Assembly: GCF_000252995.1 (NCBI RefSeq)
Contig: NC_015761.1
Location: 868,001-932,000, forward strand
Length of the DNA stretch: 64,000 nucleotides
From: Salmonella bongori NCTC 12419
Lineage (GTDB): Bacteria; Pseudomonadota; Gammaproteobacteria; Enterobacterales; Enterobacteriaceae
Direction of reading: 5' to 3'
The position numbers and the translations under genes were made by a program. The notes under the pieces are model-generated. The model did not search any database, was not told the DNA's origin, and saw only the letters and a program-made list of their open reading frames with translations. This document shows, in pieces, positions 51,033 through 60,434 of this stretch (positions are counted from its first letter, which is position 1; each line of letters opens with the position of its first letter).

Positions 51033-51644
51033 ATGAAAAAAATGGCAATTGCCTGCGCATTACTTTCAAGCGTCGTGGTCAACAGTGTATGGGCTGACGC
51101 CGCCAGTGATTTAAAAAGCCGTCTGGATAAAGTGAGCAGCTTTCATGCCAGCTTTACCCAGAAAGTAACCGATGGCAGTGGGGCTGCTGTGCAGGAAGGT
51201 CAGGGGGATTTATGGGTCAAGCGCCCCAATTTATTCAACTGGCATATGACACAGCCCGACGAGAGCATCCTGGTGTCTGACGGTAAAACATTATGGTTCT
51301 ATAATCCATTTGTCGAGCAGGCTACCGCCACGTGGCTAAAAGATGCCACTGGCAACACGCCGTTTATGTTGATTGCCCGTAACCAGTCCAGCGACTGGCA
51401 GCAATATAATGTTAAGCAAAATGGCGATAATTTTGTGTTAACGCCGAAAGCCAGTAACGGCAATCTGAAACAGTTCACCATCAATGTAGGACGCGACGGG
51501 ACTATCCATCAGTTCAGTGCTATCGAACAAGACGATCAGCGCAGCACCTATCAGCTGAAGTCCCAACAAAATGGTGCTGTCGATCCAGCGAAATTTACGT
51601 TTACTCCACCGCAAGGGGTAACGATAGACGATCAACGTAAGTAG
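51033..51644 (+). CDS. lolA: LolA, periplasmic lipoprotein carrier
   Basis: 203 residues. Of two adjacent ATGs the second (51033) gives the E. coli length and better spacing from GAGGA. Signal peptide MKKMAIACALLSSVVVNSVWA, then the open beta-barrel fold (DAASDLKSRLDKVSSFHASF...). It takes outer-membrane lipoproteins from LolCDE to LolB. Nine bases separate it from rarA. Confidence 0.97.
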   Translation: MKKMAIACALLSSVVVNSVWADAASDLKSRLDKVSSFHASFTQKVTDGSGAAVQEGQGDLWVKRPNLFNWHMTQPDESILVSDGKTLWFYNPFVEQATATWLKDATGNTPFMLIARNQSSDWQQYNVKQNGDNFVLTPKASNGNLKQFTINVGRDGTIHQFSAIEQDDQRSTYQLKSQQNGAVDPAKFTFTPPQGVTIDDQRK

Positions 51645-51653
51645 AGGCGATGA

Positions 51654-52997
51654 GTGAGCAATCTGTCGCTCGATTTTTCTGATAATACATTTCAACCGCT
51701 GGCCGCGCGGATGCGGCCGGAAAATTTAGCACAGTATATAGGCCAGCAGCATCTGCTGGCTGCAGGTAAGCCATTGCCTCGCGCTATTGAGGCCGGGCAC
51801 CTGCACTCCATGATTTTATGGGGACCGCCAGGTACCGGTAAAACTACGCTCGCGGAAGTTATAGCCCGCTACGCCAGCGCCGATGTTGAGCGTATTTCCG
51901 CCGTCACTTCCGGTGTAAAAGAGATCCGCGAAGCCATCGAGCGTGCTCGCCAGAATCGAAACGCCGGGCGTCGTACTATCCTGTTTGTCGATGAAGTCCA
52001 TCGTTTTAACAAAAGCCAGCAGGACGCCTTTCTACCGCATATCGAAGATGGCACTATCACTTTCATCGGCGCGACGACGGAAAATCCCTCTTTTGAATTG
52101 AACCCGGCGTTATTATCACGCGCGCGGGTCTATCTGCTGAAGTCGTTGACCACCGACGATATTGAGCACGTTCTGGACCAGGCAATGCAGGACAAAACGC
52201 GTGGTTATGGTGCTCAGGATATCGTGTTGCCGGACGAAACGCGGAGAGCGATTGCGGAACTGGTCAATGGTGATGCGCGGCGCGCCTTAAATACACTGGA
52301 AATGATGGCTGATATGGCGGAGGTGGATGACAGTGGCAAACGTGTTTTATTGCCCGCGTTATTGACCGAGATCGCCGGCGAGCGCAGCGCGCGTTTTGAT
52401 AACAAAGGCGATCGATTCTACGATCTTATTTCTGCCTTACACAAATCTGTGCGCGGTAGCGCGCCGGATGCCGCCCTCTATTGGTATGCCCGTATTATTA
52501 CCGCAGGAGGCGATCCTCTGTATGTGGCGCGCCGTTGCCTGGCGATCGCCTCGGAAGATGTCGGTAATGCCGATCCACGTGCGATGCAGGTTGCCATTGC
52601 CGCCTGGGATTGTTTTACCCGGGTTGGTCCGGCGGAAGGCGAAAGAGCGATTGCGCAGGCTATTGTTTATCTCGCCTGCGCGCCGAAGAGCAACGCTGTC
52701 TATACCGCCTTTAAAGCCGCGCTTGCCGACGCGCGTGAACGTCCTGATTATGACGTTCCTGTCCATCTGCGTAATGCGCCGACTAAGCTCATGAAAGAGA
52801 TGGGTTATGGTCAGGAGTACCGCTATGCCCATGATGAGCCTAATGCGTATGCGGCGGGCGAAGTGTACTTCCCGCCGGAAATCGCGCAAACGCGTTATTA
52901 TCATCCGACTCATCGGGGTCTGGAGGGCAAGATTGGCGAAAAGCTCGCCTGGCTGGCTGAACAGGATCAAAATAGCCCCACAAAACGCTACCGCTAG
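51654..52997 (+). CDS. rarA: RarA, replication-associated recombination ATPase
   Basis: 447 residues from GTG 51654, overlapping a good leader AGAGGCGATGA. AAA+ clamp-loader-like ATPase: Walker A GPPGTGKTT near 59-67, LFVDEVHRFNKSQQDAFLPH (Walker B), sensor 1 GATTENPSFELNPALLSRARVY, and a C-terminal tetramerisation domain. It acts at stalled replication forks (MgsA/WRNIP1 family). Probably cotranscribed with lolA. Confidence 0.95.
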   Translation: MSNLSLDFSDNTFQPLAARMRPENLAQYIGQQHLLAAGKPLPRAIEAGHLHSMILWGPPGTGKTTLAEVIARYASADVERISAVTSGVKEIREAIERARQNRNAGRRTILFVDEVHRFNKSQQDAFLPHIEDGTITFIGATTENPSFELNPALLSRARVYLLKSLTTDDIEHVLDQAMQDKTRGYGAQDIVLPDETRRAIAELVNGDARRALNTLEMMADMAEVDDSGKRVLLPALLTEIAGERSARFDNKGDRFYDLISALHKSVRGSAPDAALYWYARIITAGGDPLYVARRCLAIASEDVGNADPRAMQVAIAAWDCFTRVGPAEGERAIAQAIVYLACAPKSNAVYTAFKAALADARERPDYDVPVHLRNAPTKLMKEMGYGQEYRYAHDEPNAYAAGEVYFPPEIAQTRYYHPTHRGLEGKIGEKLAWLAEQDQNSPTKRYR

Positions 52998-53253
52998 TGT
53001 AAACGTTGCGGTAAGGTTATCTTAAACATGATGCCGTGGGTATCATGGTGTTGGTGGTCACTCTTGTGATGTCTGATGGCGTTTGGCTTACCAGGCCTGC
53101 CAGTGCGGCGCAATGGATGCGTTGCTGTTATGGTTGGCCCGATAAGGTGAAAATGTCGCCATTGGCAAATGAATTTCAGGCCCATCAACATGATCAGATG
53201 CGATCATCAATTGATCGCGTTTCCTTTTATTATTCGATAAGCACAGGATAAGC

Positions 53254-54546
53254 ATGCTCGATCCCAATCTGCTGCGTAATGAGCCAGACGCAGTCGCTGA
53301 AAAACTGGCACGCCGGGGCTTTAAGCTGGATGTAGATAAGCTGCGCGCTCTTGAAGAGCGTCGTAAAGTTTTGCAGGTCAACACGGAAAACCTGCAGGCA
53401 GAGCGTAATTCACGATCGAAATCCATTGGCCAGGCGAAAGCGCGCGGGGAAGATATCGAGCCTTTACGCCAGGAAGTGAATAAACTGGGCGAAGCGCTGG
53501 ATGCGGCGAAAGCCGAGCTAGATACCTTGCTGGCGGAGATCCGCGATATTGCGCTGACTATTCCAAACCTGCCGGCGGATGAAGTACCGGTGGGTAAAGA
53601 TGAAAACGACAACGTTGAAGTCAGCCGTTGGGGTACCCCGCGTGAGTTTGATTTTGAAGTTCGCGATCATGTCACTTTAGGTGAAATGCATTCTGGCCTC
53701 GACTTTGCCGCTGCGGTTAAGCTGACCGGCTCCCGTTTTGTGGTCATGAAAGGACAGATTGCGCGTATGCATCGCGCATTATCGCAGTTCATGCTGGATC
53801 TGCATACGGAGCAGCATGGCTATAGCGAGAACTACGTGCCGTATCTGGTTAACCACGACACGCTGTATGGCACTGGTCAATTGCCGAAATTCGCAGGTGA
53901 CCTGTTCCACACCCGTCCGCTGGAAGAAGAAGCCGACAGCAGCAACTATGCCTTGATTCCGACGGCAGAAGTCCCGCTGACCAACCTGGTGCGCGATGAA
54001 ATCATCGACGAAGACCAGTTGCCGATTAAAATGACGGCGCATACGCCATGCTTCCGTTCTGAAGCAGGGTCTTATGGCCGTGATACCCGAGGTCTGATCC
54101 GTATGCACCAGTTCGACAAAGTTGAGATGGTGCAGATCGTTCGCCCGGAAGATTCCATGGCTGCGCTGGAGGAGATGACCGGCCATGCGGAAAAAGTGCT
54201 CCAGCTACTGGGACTGCCGTACCGTAAAATCATTCTGTGCACCGGCGATATGGGCTTCGGCGCCTGCAAAACTTATGATCTTGAAGTCTGGGTTCCGGCG
54301 CAGAATACCTACCGCGAGATCTCTTCCTGCTCTAACGTCTGGGATTTCCAGGCGCGCCGTATGCAGGCACGTTGCCGCAGCAAGTCCGACAAAAAGACTC
54401 GCCTGGTGCATACCCTGAACGGTTCCGGGCTGGCCGTAGGCCGTACCCTGGTGGCGGTAATGGAAAACTATCAGCAGGCTGATGGCCGTATTGAAGTGCC
54501 GGAAGTACTACGTCCGTACATGAACGGGCTGGAATTTATCGGCTAA
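53254..54546 (+). CDS. serS: Seryl-tRNA synthetase
   Basis: 430 residues. N-terminal long coiled-coil arm (about 25-105, Glu/Lys/Leu heptads) that contacts the variable arm of tRNA-Ser, then the class II catalytic core with motif 2 (TPCFRSEAGSYGRDTRGLIRMHQF) and motif 3 (NGSGLAVGRTLVAVMENY). Cytoplasmic and essential. 256 bases separate it from rarA; a terminator follows. Confidence 0.98.
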   Translation: MLDPNLLRNEPDAVAEKLARRGFKLDVDKLRALEERRKVLQVNTENLQAERNSRSKSIGQAKARGEDIEPLRQEVNKLGEALDAAKAELDTLLAEIRDIALTIPNLPADEVPVGKDENDNVEVSRWGTPREFDFEVRDHVTLGEMHSGLDFAAAVKLTGSRFVVMKGQIARMHRALSQFMLDLHTEQHGYSENYVPYLVNHDTLYGTGQLPKFAGDLFHTRPLEEEADSSNYALIPTAEVPLTNLVRDEIIDEDQLPIKMTAHTPCFRSEAGSYGRDTRGLIRMHQFDKVEMVQIVRPEDSMAALEEMTGHAEKVLQLLGLPYRKIILCTGDMGFGACKTYDLEVWVPAQNTYREISSCSNVWDFQARRMQARCRSKSDKKTRLVHTLNGSGLAVGRTLVAVMENYQQADGRIEVPEVLRPYMNGLEFIG

Positions 54547-54566
54547 TCCTCGCTTCCTCCTCTTCT

Positions 54567-54594
54567 AAAAAGCGCCTTTGGGCGCTTTTTTTAT
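54567..54594 (+). terminator. serS terminator
   Basis: AAAAAGCGCC-TTTG-GGCGCTTTTTTT: short GC stem with A and T tracts, 20 bp past the serS stop. Confidence 0.93.
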
Positions 54595-54600
54595 ACCAGT

Positions 54601-54614
54601 TTGATACCGGACAA
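54601..54614 (+). promoter_or_regulatory. FNR site of the dmsA promoter
   Basis: TTGATACCGGACAA fits TTGATNNNNATCAA at 8 of 10 positions and resembles the E. coli dmsA site. A -10-like TAATAC at 54636-54641 would place it near -41.5, the class II activating position. Confidence 0.8.
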
Positions 54615-54621
54615 TAATTTC

Positions 54622-54637
54622 TACCCTATTAGGGGTA
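54622..54637 (+). promoter_or_regulatory. NarL/NarP 7-2-7 site in the dmsA promoter
   Basis: TACCCTA-TT-AGGGGTA is an inverted pair of NarL heptamers (right arm TACCCCT on the minus strand), spaced by 2 bp. It overlaps the predicted core promoter, so nitrate-bound NarL would repress dmsABC, as known in E. coli. Confidence 0.7.
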
Positions 54638-54781
54638 ATACTGATTTCGAATGAAGGTCAGTTTTTAACACTCTTATTTTTACTTTTTCGATATATAAAA
54701 GAAGTTATAACGTCATTTCGCTATATAAATTTATATACATCTATTTATTATTTTTTATTGTGAGCAGCAGAGTGAGCCCTT

Positions 54782-57226
54782 ATGAAAACTAAGATCCCTG
54801 ATGCCGTGCTGGCAGCCGAGGTAAGCCGTCGTGGTTTAGTCAAAACCACCGCGATAGGCGGCCTGGCGATGGCCAGTAGCGCATTTACCCTGCCATTTAC
54901 CCGCATCGTTAACGCTGCAGAGACGATAAGCCCGGCCAAAACGGGCGAGAAAGTTGTCTGGAGTGCCTGTACGGTAAACTGCGGCAGCCGTTGCCCGCTA
55001 CGTATGCATGTCGTGGATGGCGAAATTAAATATGTCGAAACGGATAATACTGGAAACGATGATTACGATGGTCTGCACCAGGTTCGCGCCTGCCTGCGTG
55101 GCCGTTCCATGCGTCGTCGCGTCTATAACCCGGATCGGCTCAAGTATCCGATGAAGCGCGTTGGCGCACGTGGCGAAGGTAAATTTGAGCGTATTAGCTG
55201 GGACGAAGCCTACGATATCATCGCCAGCAATATGCAGCGTCTGATCAAAGAGTATGGCAACGAGTCCATTTATCTGAACTATGGCACGGGGACGCTGGGC
55301 GGCACTCTGACACGTTCATGGCCGCCAGGAAAAACGCTGGTTGCCCGCTTGATGAACTGCTGCGGCGGTTATCTCAACCATTACGGTGATTACTCATCCG
55401 CGCAAATCGCCGCAGGTCTGAACTACACCTATGGTGGCTGGGCGGATGGCAATAGTCCATCCGACATTGAAAACAGTAAGTTGGTGGTGTTGTTTGGTAA
55501 TAACCCTGGCGAAACCCGCATGAGCGGGGGCGGTGTAACGTATTATCTTGAACAGGCGCGGCAGAAATCAAATGCGCGTATGATCATTATCGATCCCCGT
55601 TACACCGACACCGGTGCCGGCCGCGAAGATGAGTGGATTCCGATTCGCCCTGGTACCGATGCGGCGCTGGTTAATGGCCTGGCGTATGTCTTAATTACCG
55701 AGAATATGGTCGATCAGCCATTCCTGGACAAATATTGCGTCGGTTATGACGAAAAAACCTTACCTGCCAGCGCGCCGAAAAACGGTCACTACAAAGCCTA
55801 TATTCTGGGCCAGGGCAAAGACGGTATTGCGAAGACGCCGGAGTGGGCGGCGCAGATTACCGGTATCCCGGCAGATCGCATTATTAAGCTGGCACGAGAA
55901 ATTGGCAGCGCTAAACCCGCGTATATTTGCCAGGGGTGGGGACCACAGCGTCACGCCAACGGGGAAATTGCCACGCGCGCCATCTCGATGCTGGCGATCC
56001 TGACCGGTAATGTCGGCATTAACGGCGGCAACAGCGGCGCACGAGAAGGCTCTTATGACCTGCCATTTGAGCGTATGCCCACGCTGGAAAACCCGGTTGA
56101 AACCAGTATCTCCATGTTTATGTGGACCGATGCCATTGAACGCGGCCCGGAAATGACGGCGCTGCGTGATGGCGTGCGGGGCAAAGATAAACTGGATGTG
56201 CCGATCAAAATGATCTGGAACTATGCTGGCAATTGCCTGATTAACCAGCACTCTGAAATTAACCGCACCCATGAAATCCTGCGGGATGATAAAAAGTGCG
56301 AGATGATCGTTGTTATTGACTGTCATATGACTTCATCGGCGAAATATGCCGATATTCTGCTACCTGATTGCACCGCTTCTGAGCAGATGGATTTTGCGCT
56401 GGATGCCTCCTGTGGGAACATGTCTTACGTTATCTTCACCGATCAGGCGATTAAACCGCGTTTCGAGTGCAAGACAATTTATGAGATGACCAGCGAACTG
56501 GCGAAACGTCTTGGGGTAGAGCAGCAGTTTACCGAGGGGCGGACGCAGGAAGAGTGGATGCGTCATCTGTACGAGCAGTCGCGCAAAGCGATTCCGGAGC
56601 TGCCCACCTTTGAGGCGTTCCGTCAGCAAGGCATCTTCAAACAGCGTGACCCCGAAGGCCATCATGTTGCCTATAAAGCCTTCCGTGAGGATCCTCAGGC
56701 GAATCCACTCACAACACCGTCGGGCAAGATTGAAATCTATTCACAGGCGCTGGCGGATATCGCTGCGACCTGGGAATTGCCGGAAGGCGATGTGATCGAT
56801 CCCTTACCGATCTATACGCCAGGCTTTGAAAACTATAACGATCCGCTAACGGAGAAATTCCCGCTGCAGTTGACGGGCTTCCACTATAAAGCACGCGTTC
56901 ATTCCACTTATGGCAACGTGGATGTACTGAAAGCCGCCTGCCGCCAGGAAATGTGGATCAATCCAATGGATGCGCAGAAACGCGGTATCAGCAATGGCGA
57001 TAAAGTTCGCATCTTCAACGACCGCGGCGAAGTGCATATTGAGGCTAAAGTGACGCCGCGCATGATGCCGGGCGTGGTCGCCTTAGGAGAAGGCGCATGG
57101 TACGACCCGGACGCAAAACGTGTGGATCAGGGCGGATGTATTAACGTACTGACGACCCAACGCCCCTCTCCGCTGGCGAAGGGGAACCCGTCACACACTA
57201 ACCTCGTTCAGGTTGAAAAGGTATAA
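54782..57226 (+). CDS. dmsA: DmsA, dimethyl sulfoxide reductase catalytic subunit
   Basis: 814 residues, the E. coli length. Twin-arginine leader (VSRRGLVKTTA, R16-R17) with cleavage near residue 45. [4Fe-4S] ligands C63, C67, C71 and C104 (CTVNCGSRC), then the molybdopterin guanine dinucleotide domains. It reduces DMSO and N-oxides in anaerobic respiration, on the periplasmic side of the membrane. It heads dmsABC; the leader is about 130 bases long. Confidence 0.97.
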   Translation: MKTKIPDAVLAAEVSRRGLVKTTAIGGLAMASSAFTLPFTRIVNAAETISPAKTGEKVVWSACTVNCGSRCPLRMHVVDGEIKYVETDNTGNDDYDGLHQVRACLRGRSMRRRVYNPDRLKYPMKRVGARGEGKFERISWDEAYDIIASNMQRLIKEYGNESIYLNYGTGTLGGTLTRSWPPGKTLVARLMNCCGGYLNHYGDYSSAQIAAGLNYTYGGWADGNSPSDIENSKLVVLFGNNPGETRMSGGGVTYYLEQARQKSNARMIIIDPRYTDTGAGREDEWIPIRPGTDAALVNGLAYVLITENMVDQPFLDKYCVGYDEKTLPASAPKNGHYKAYILGQGKDGIAKTPEWAAQITGIPADRIIKLAREIGSAKPAYICQGWGPQRHANGEIATRAISMLAILTGNVGINGGNSGAREGSYDLPFERMPTLENPVETSISMFMWTDAIERGPEMTALRDGVRGKDKLDVPIKMIWNYAGNCLINQHSEINRTHEILRDDKKCEMIVVIDCHMTSSAKYADILLPDCTASEQMDFALDASCGNMSYVIFTDQAIKPRFECKTIYEMTSELAKRLGVEQQFTEGRTQEEWMRHLYEQSRKAIPELPTFEAFRQQGIFKQRDPEGHHVAYKAFREDPQANPLTTPSGKIEIYSQALADIAATWELPEGDVIDPLPIYTPGFENYNDPLTEKFPLQLTGFHYKARVHSTYGNVDVLKAACRQEMWINPMDAQKRGISNGDKVRIFNDRGEVHIEAKVTPRMMPGVVALGEGAWYDPDAKRVDQGGCINVLTTQRPSPLAKGNPSHTNLVQVEKV

Positions 57227-57236
57227 GGAGTAACCG

Positions 57237-57854
57237 ATGACAACCCAGTATGGATTTTTTATTGATTCCAGCCGTTGCACCGGTTGCAAAACCTGCGAAC
57301 TGGCCTGTAAAGACTACAAAGATTTAACCCCGGACGTCAGTTTCCGCCGCATTTATGAGTATGCCGGTGGCGACTGGCAGGAAGATAACGGCGTCTGGCA
57401 CCAGAACGTTTTTGCCTATTATCTCTCGATTTCGTGTAACCACTGCGAAGACCCGGCCTGTACCAAAGTCTGCCCGAGTGGTGCAATGCACAAACGTGAA
57501 GACGGTTTTGTGGTGGTGGATGAAGACGTGTGTATCGGCTGTCGCTATTGCCACATGGCCTGCCCGTACGGCGCGCCGCAGTACAATGCCGCCAAAGGCC
57601 ATATGACCAAGTGCGACGGTTGCCACGACCGGGTGGCAGACGGCAAAAAGCCGATTTGCGTGGAATCCTGCCCGCTGCGGGCGCTGGATTTCGGCCCGAT
57701 AGACGAACTGCGTAAAAAGCACGGTGACCTGGCGGCGGTCGCGCCGTTGCCGCGCGCGCATTTCACAAAGCCGAATATTGTGATTAAGCCCAACGCCAAC
57801 AGCCGGCCGACCGGGGATACCACCGGTTATCTGGCCAATCCGAAGGAGGTATAA
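57237..57854 (+). CDS. dmsB: DmsB, iron-sulfur subunit of DMSO reductase
   Basis: 205 residues with 16 cysteines in four ferredoxin-type groups, for example CTGCKTCELAC, CNHCEDPACTKVC, CIGCRYCHMAC and CDGCHDRV...CVESCP. They carry four [4Fe-4S] clusters from DmsC to DmsA. AAGGAGT precedes the ATG; 10 bp after dmsA and 1 bp before dmsC. Confidence 0.97.
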   Translation: MTTQYGFFIDSSRCTGCKTCELACKDYKDLTPDVSFRRIYEYAGGDWQEDNGVWHQNVFAYYLSISCNHCEDPACTKVCPSGAMHKREDGFVVVDEDVCIGCRYCHMACPYGAPQYNAAKGHMTKCDGCHDRVADGKKPICVESCPLRALDFGPIDELRKKHGDLAAVAPLPRAHFTKPNIVIKPNANSRPTGDTTGYLANPKEV

Positions 57855-57855
57855 G

Positions 57856-58719
57856 ATGGGAAACGGATGGCATGAATGGCCGCTGATGATCTTCACGGTC
57901 TTTGGCCAGTGTGTGGCCGGTGGTTTCATTGTTCTGGCCCTGGCGCTAATGAAAGGCAATCTGCGAGTAGAAACGCAGCAGCGGGTGATTACCTGCATGT
58001 TTGGTCTGTGGGTGTTGATGGGCATCGGCTTTATCGCCTCAATGCTACATCTGGGCTCGCCAATGCGTGCATTTAATTCGCTTAACCGCGTGGGGGCTTC
58101 CGCGCTGAGTAATGAAATTGCCAGTGGTTCTGTGTTTTTTGCAATCGGCGGAATTGGCTGGCTACTTGCAGTACTGAAAAAGTTGTCGCCGGCGCTGCGC
58201 ACTTTCTGGCTGGTTATCACGATGGTACTGGGTGTCGTTTTCGTCTGGATGATGGTGCGGGTGTATAACAGCATTGATACAGTACCGACCTGGTACAGCA
58301 TCTGGACACCGCTGGGCTTCTTCCTGACGCTCTTTATAGGCGGCCCACTGCTCGGGTATCTGTTGCTGCGCATTGCGGGCGTAGATGGCTGGGCGATGCG
58401 TTTGTTGCCCGCGGTTTCAATGCTGGCGCTGGTGGTCAGCGCCATTATGGTGTCGATGCAGGGCGCAGAACTGGCGACGATTCATAGTTCCATTCAGCAG
58501 GCGTCTGCGCTGGTGCCGGATTATGGTTCGCTGATGGCCTGGCGTATGGTACTGCTGGCCGTGGCGCTGTGCTTCTGGATTGTGCCGCAGTTAAAAGGGC
58601 GCCTGCCTGCGGTGCCGCTGCTCTCCCTGGCCTTTATTCTGGTACTGGCGGGAGAACTGATTGGCCGCGGCGTATTCTATGGTCTGCATATGACCGTGGG
58701 CATGGCGGTAGCCAGCTAA
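57856..58719 (+). CDS. dmsC: DmsC, membrane anchor and menaquinol oxidase subunit
   Basis: 287 residues with about eight membrane helices, starting MGNGWHEWPLMIFTVFGQC. It binds menaquinol and passes electrons to DmsB. AAGGAGG precedes the ATG inside the end of dmsB. Last gene of the operon. Confidence 0.96.
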   Translation: MGNGWHEWPLMIFTVFGQCVAGGFIVLALALMKGNLRVETQQRVITCMFGLWVLMGIGFIASMLHLGSPMRAFNSLNRVGASALSNEIASGSVFFAIGGIGWLLAVLKKLSPALRTFWLVITMVLGVVFVWMMVRVYNSIDTVPTWYSIWTPLGFFLTLFIGGPLLGYLLLRIAGVDGWAMRLLPAVSMLALVVSAIMVSMQGAELATIHSSIQQASALVPDYGSLMAWRMVLLAVALCFWIVPQLKGRLPAVPLLSLAFILVLAGELIGRGVFYGLHMTVGMAVAS

Positions 58720-58730
58720 CGCGTTGACGC

Positions 58731-58763
58731 GTATTCGGCCTGCAGAACGTGCAGGTCGAATAC
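58731..58763 (+). terminator. Hairpin after dmsC
   Basis: GTATTCGGCCTGCA-GAACG-TGCAGGTCGAATAC is a 14-bp stem with one wobble pair, 12 bases past the dmsC stop. No T-run follows, so it is probably an mRNA 3'-end stabiliser. The rest of 58764-59068 holds only the ycaD leader and no gene I can support. Confidence 0.6.
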
Positions 58764-59068
58764 GCCAGCAGTCGCCATCAATCTGAGGAATATAACCGGG
58801 GCGGAGAAGGCGCATATAAATCCATAGAGAGGAAAACGAAGCTAAAGGAACCATGAAATTTTTCGACTGAACGAAACGCCGTTTTTATAGAGGAGATCAA
58901 TAAAAACAAAGGGATGAATTTTTAGCCTTCCAATATATTCACGCTCAGAATCAGTAAATCAAATCGATAGTCGTAAAAGTCGCGTAACGCCTGTATAGAG
59001 CCAATTGACAATGTTTTTGGCGGTGGCATGATGCGCATGAAATTTGAACTTCCTCACGGTTTTGACTC

Positions 59069-60217
59069 ATGTCCACCTATACCCGTCCCGTCATGCTTTT
59101 GCTGTGCGGGCTACTTTTGTTGACCCTGGCGATTGCCGTATTGAATACGCTTGTCCCGCTGTGGCTTGCTCAGGCCGACCTTCCTACGTGGCAGGTTGGT
59201 ATGGTCAGTTCGTCTTATTTTACCGGCAATCTGGTCGGGACATTATTTACCGGGTATTTAATTAAACGCATTGGGTTTAACCGTAGCTATTATCTCGCCT
59301 CGCTGATCTTCGCCGCAGGGTGTGTAGGTCTGGGGGTGATGGTAGGATTCTGGAGCTGGATGAGCTGGCGTTTTATTGCGGGTATCGGTTGTGCCATGAT
59401 TTGGGTGGTCGTCGAAAGCGCACTGATGTGCAGCGGAACTTCACATAATCGCGGGCGCCTGCTCGCGGCGTATATGATGGTCTATTACGTGGGAACTTTT
59501 CTCGGACAATTGCTGGTTAGCAAAGTTTCCGGTGAATTAATGCATGTCCTGCCCTGGGTTACGGGAATGATTCTGGCGGGGATATTGCCGCTTCTCTTTA
59601 CCCGGATTATAAATCAGCAAACGGAGGCGCGTTCTTCCACCTCTATTACCGCCATGCTGAAGCTACGTCAGGCGCGTCTTGGCGTGAATGGTTGTATTAT
59701 TTCCGGCATCGTTCTCGGCTCGTTATACGGCCTGATGCCGTTATATTTGAAACACCAGGGGATGGGGAATGCCAGCATTGGCTTCTGGATGGCAGTTCTG
59801 GTCAGCGCCGGTATTTTGGGACAATGGCCAATAGGCCGTCTGGCGGATAAATGTGGTCGGTTGCTGGTATTACGTGTACAGGTATTTGTCGTGATAATTG
59901 GCAGTATTGCGATGTTGACTCAGGCGGCAATGGCGCCTGCGTTATTTATTCTTGGGGCGGCGGGTTTTACGCTTTATCCGGTCGCCATGGCCTGGGCCTG
60001 TGAAAAAGTCGAACATCACCAGCTTGTGGCAATGAACCAGGCGCTGCTGTTAAGTTATACGGTAGGGAGTCTGTTAGGTCCCTCCTTCACTGCCATGTTA
60101 ATGCAGAATTATTCAGATAATCTGCTGTTTATTATGATAGCCAGCGTATCGTTTATTTATCTGCTGATGTTGTTGCGTAATGCCGGACAGACACCCAACC
60201 CCGTCGCGCACATGTGA
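59069..60217 (+). CDS. ycaD: YcaD, major facilitator superfamily transporter
   Basis: 382 residues with twelve predicted helices. The MFS loop 2-3 signature is visible as GYLIKRIGFNRSYY, and its half-repeat as GRLADKCGRLLVL. Substrate unknown. Stands alone between dmsC and ycaM, on the same strand as both. The ATG has no strong ribosome-binding site. Confidence 0.9.
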   Translation: MSTYTRPVMLLLCGLLLLTLAIAVLNTLVPLWLAQADLPTWQVGMVSSSYFTGNLVGTLFTGYLIKRIGFNRSYYLASLIFAAGCVGLGVMVGFWSWMSWRFIAGIGCAMIWVVVESALMCSGTSHNRGRLLAAYMMVYYVGTFLGQLLVSKVSGELMHVLPWVTGMILAGILPLLFTRIINQQTEARSSTSITAMLKLRQARLGVNGCIISGIVLGSLYGLMPLYLKHQGMGNASIGFWMAVLVSAGILGQWPIGRLADKCGRLLVLRVQVFVVIIGSIAMLTQAAMAPALFILGAAGFTLYPVAMAWACEKVEHHQLVAMNQALLLSYTVGSLLGPSFTAMLMQNYSDNLLFIMIASVSFIYLLMLLRNAGQTPNPVAHM

Positions 60218-60434
60218 TGGCTCTCTGAATAGTATGCAGAATAACTGTTTTGCATACTATTTATCTATATTTTATGTGGAATAATAGATCTACATAATTT
60301 CCTTTCTTTGCTAAAAAATAAAATGTGCAGAAGGTTTTAATTTTACGTTCCGCCATTTTCTCTCCCCACTTTTAGCGTGCATAATTCCTCTCTTTATCTA
60401 TAGCAATAACATTGTATTCACAAAGGATGGCGTT

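Noticed and set aside
57324..58445. 373-codon minus-strand frame opposite dmsB and dmsC
   Set aside because: Both sense genes are intact and family-typical; the antisense product has no recognisable domain.
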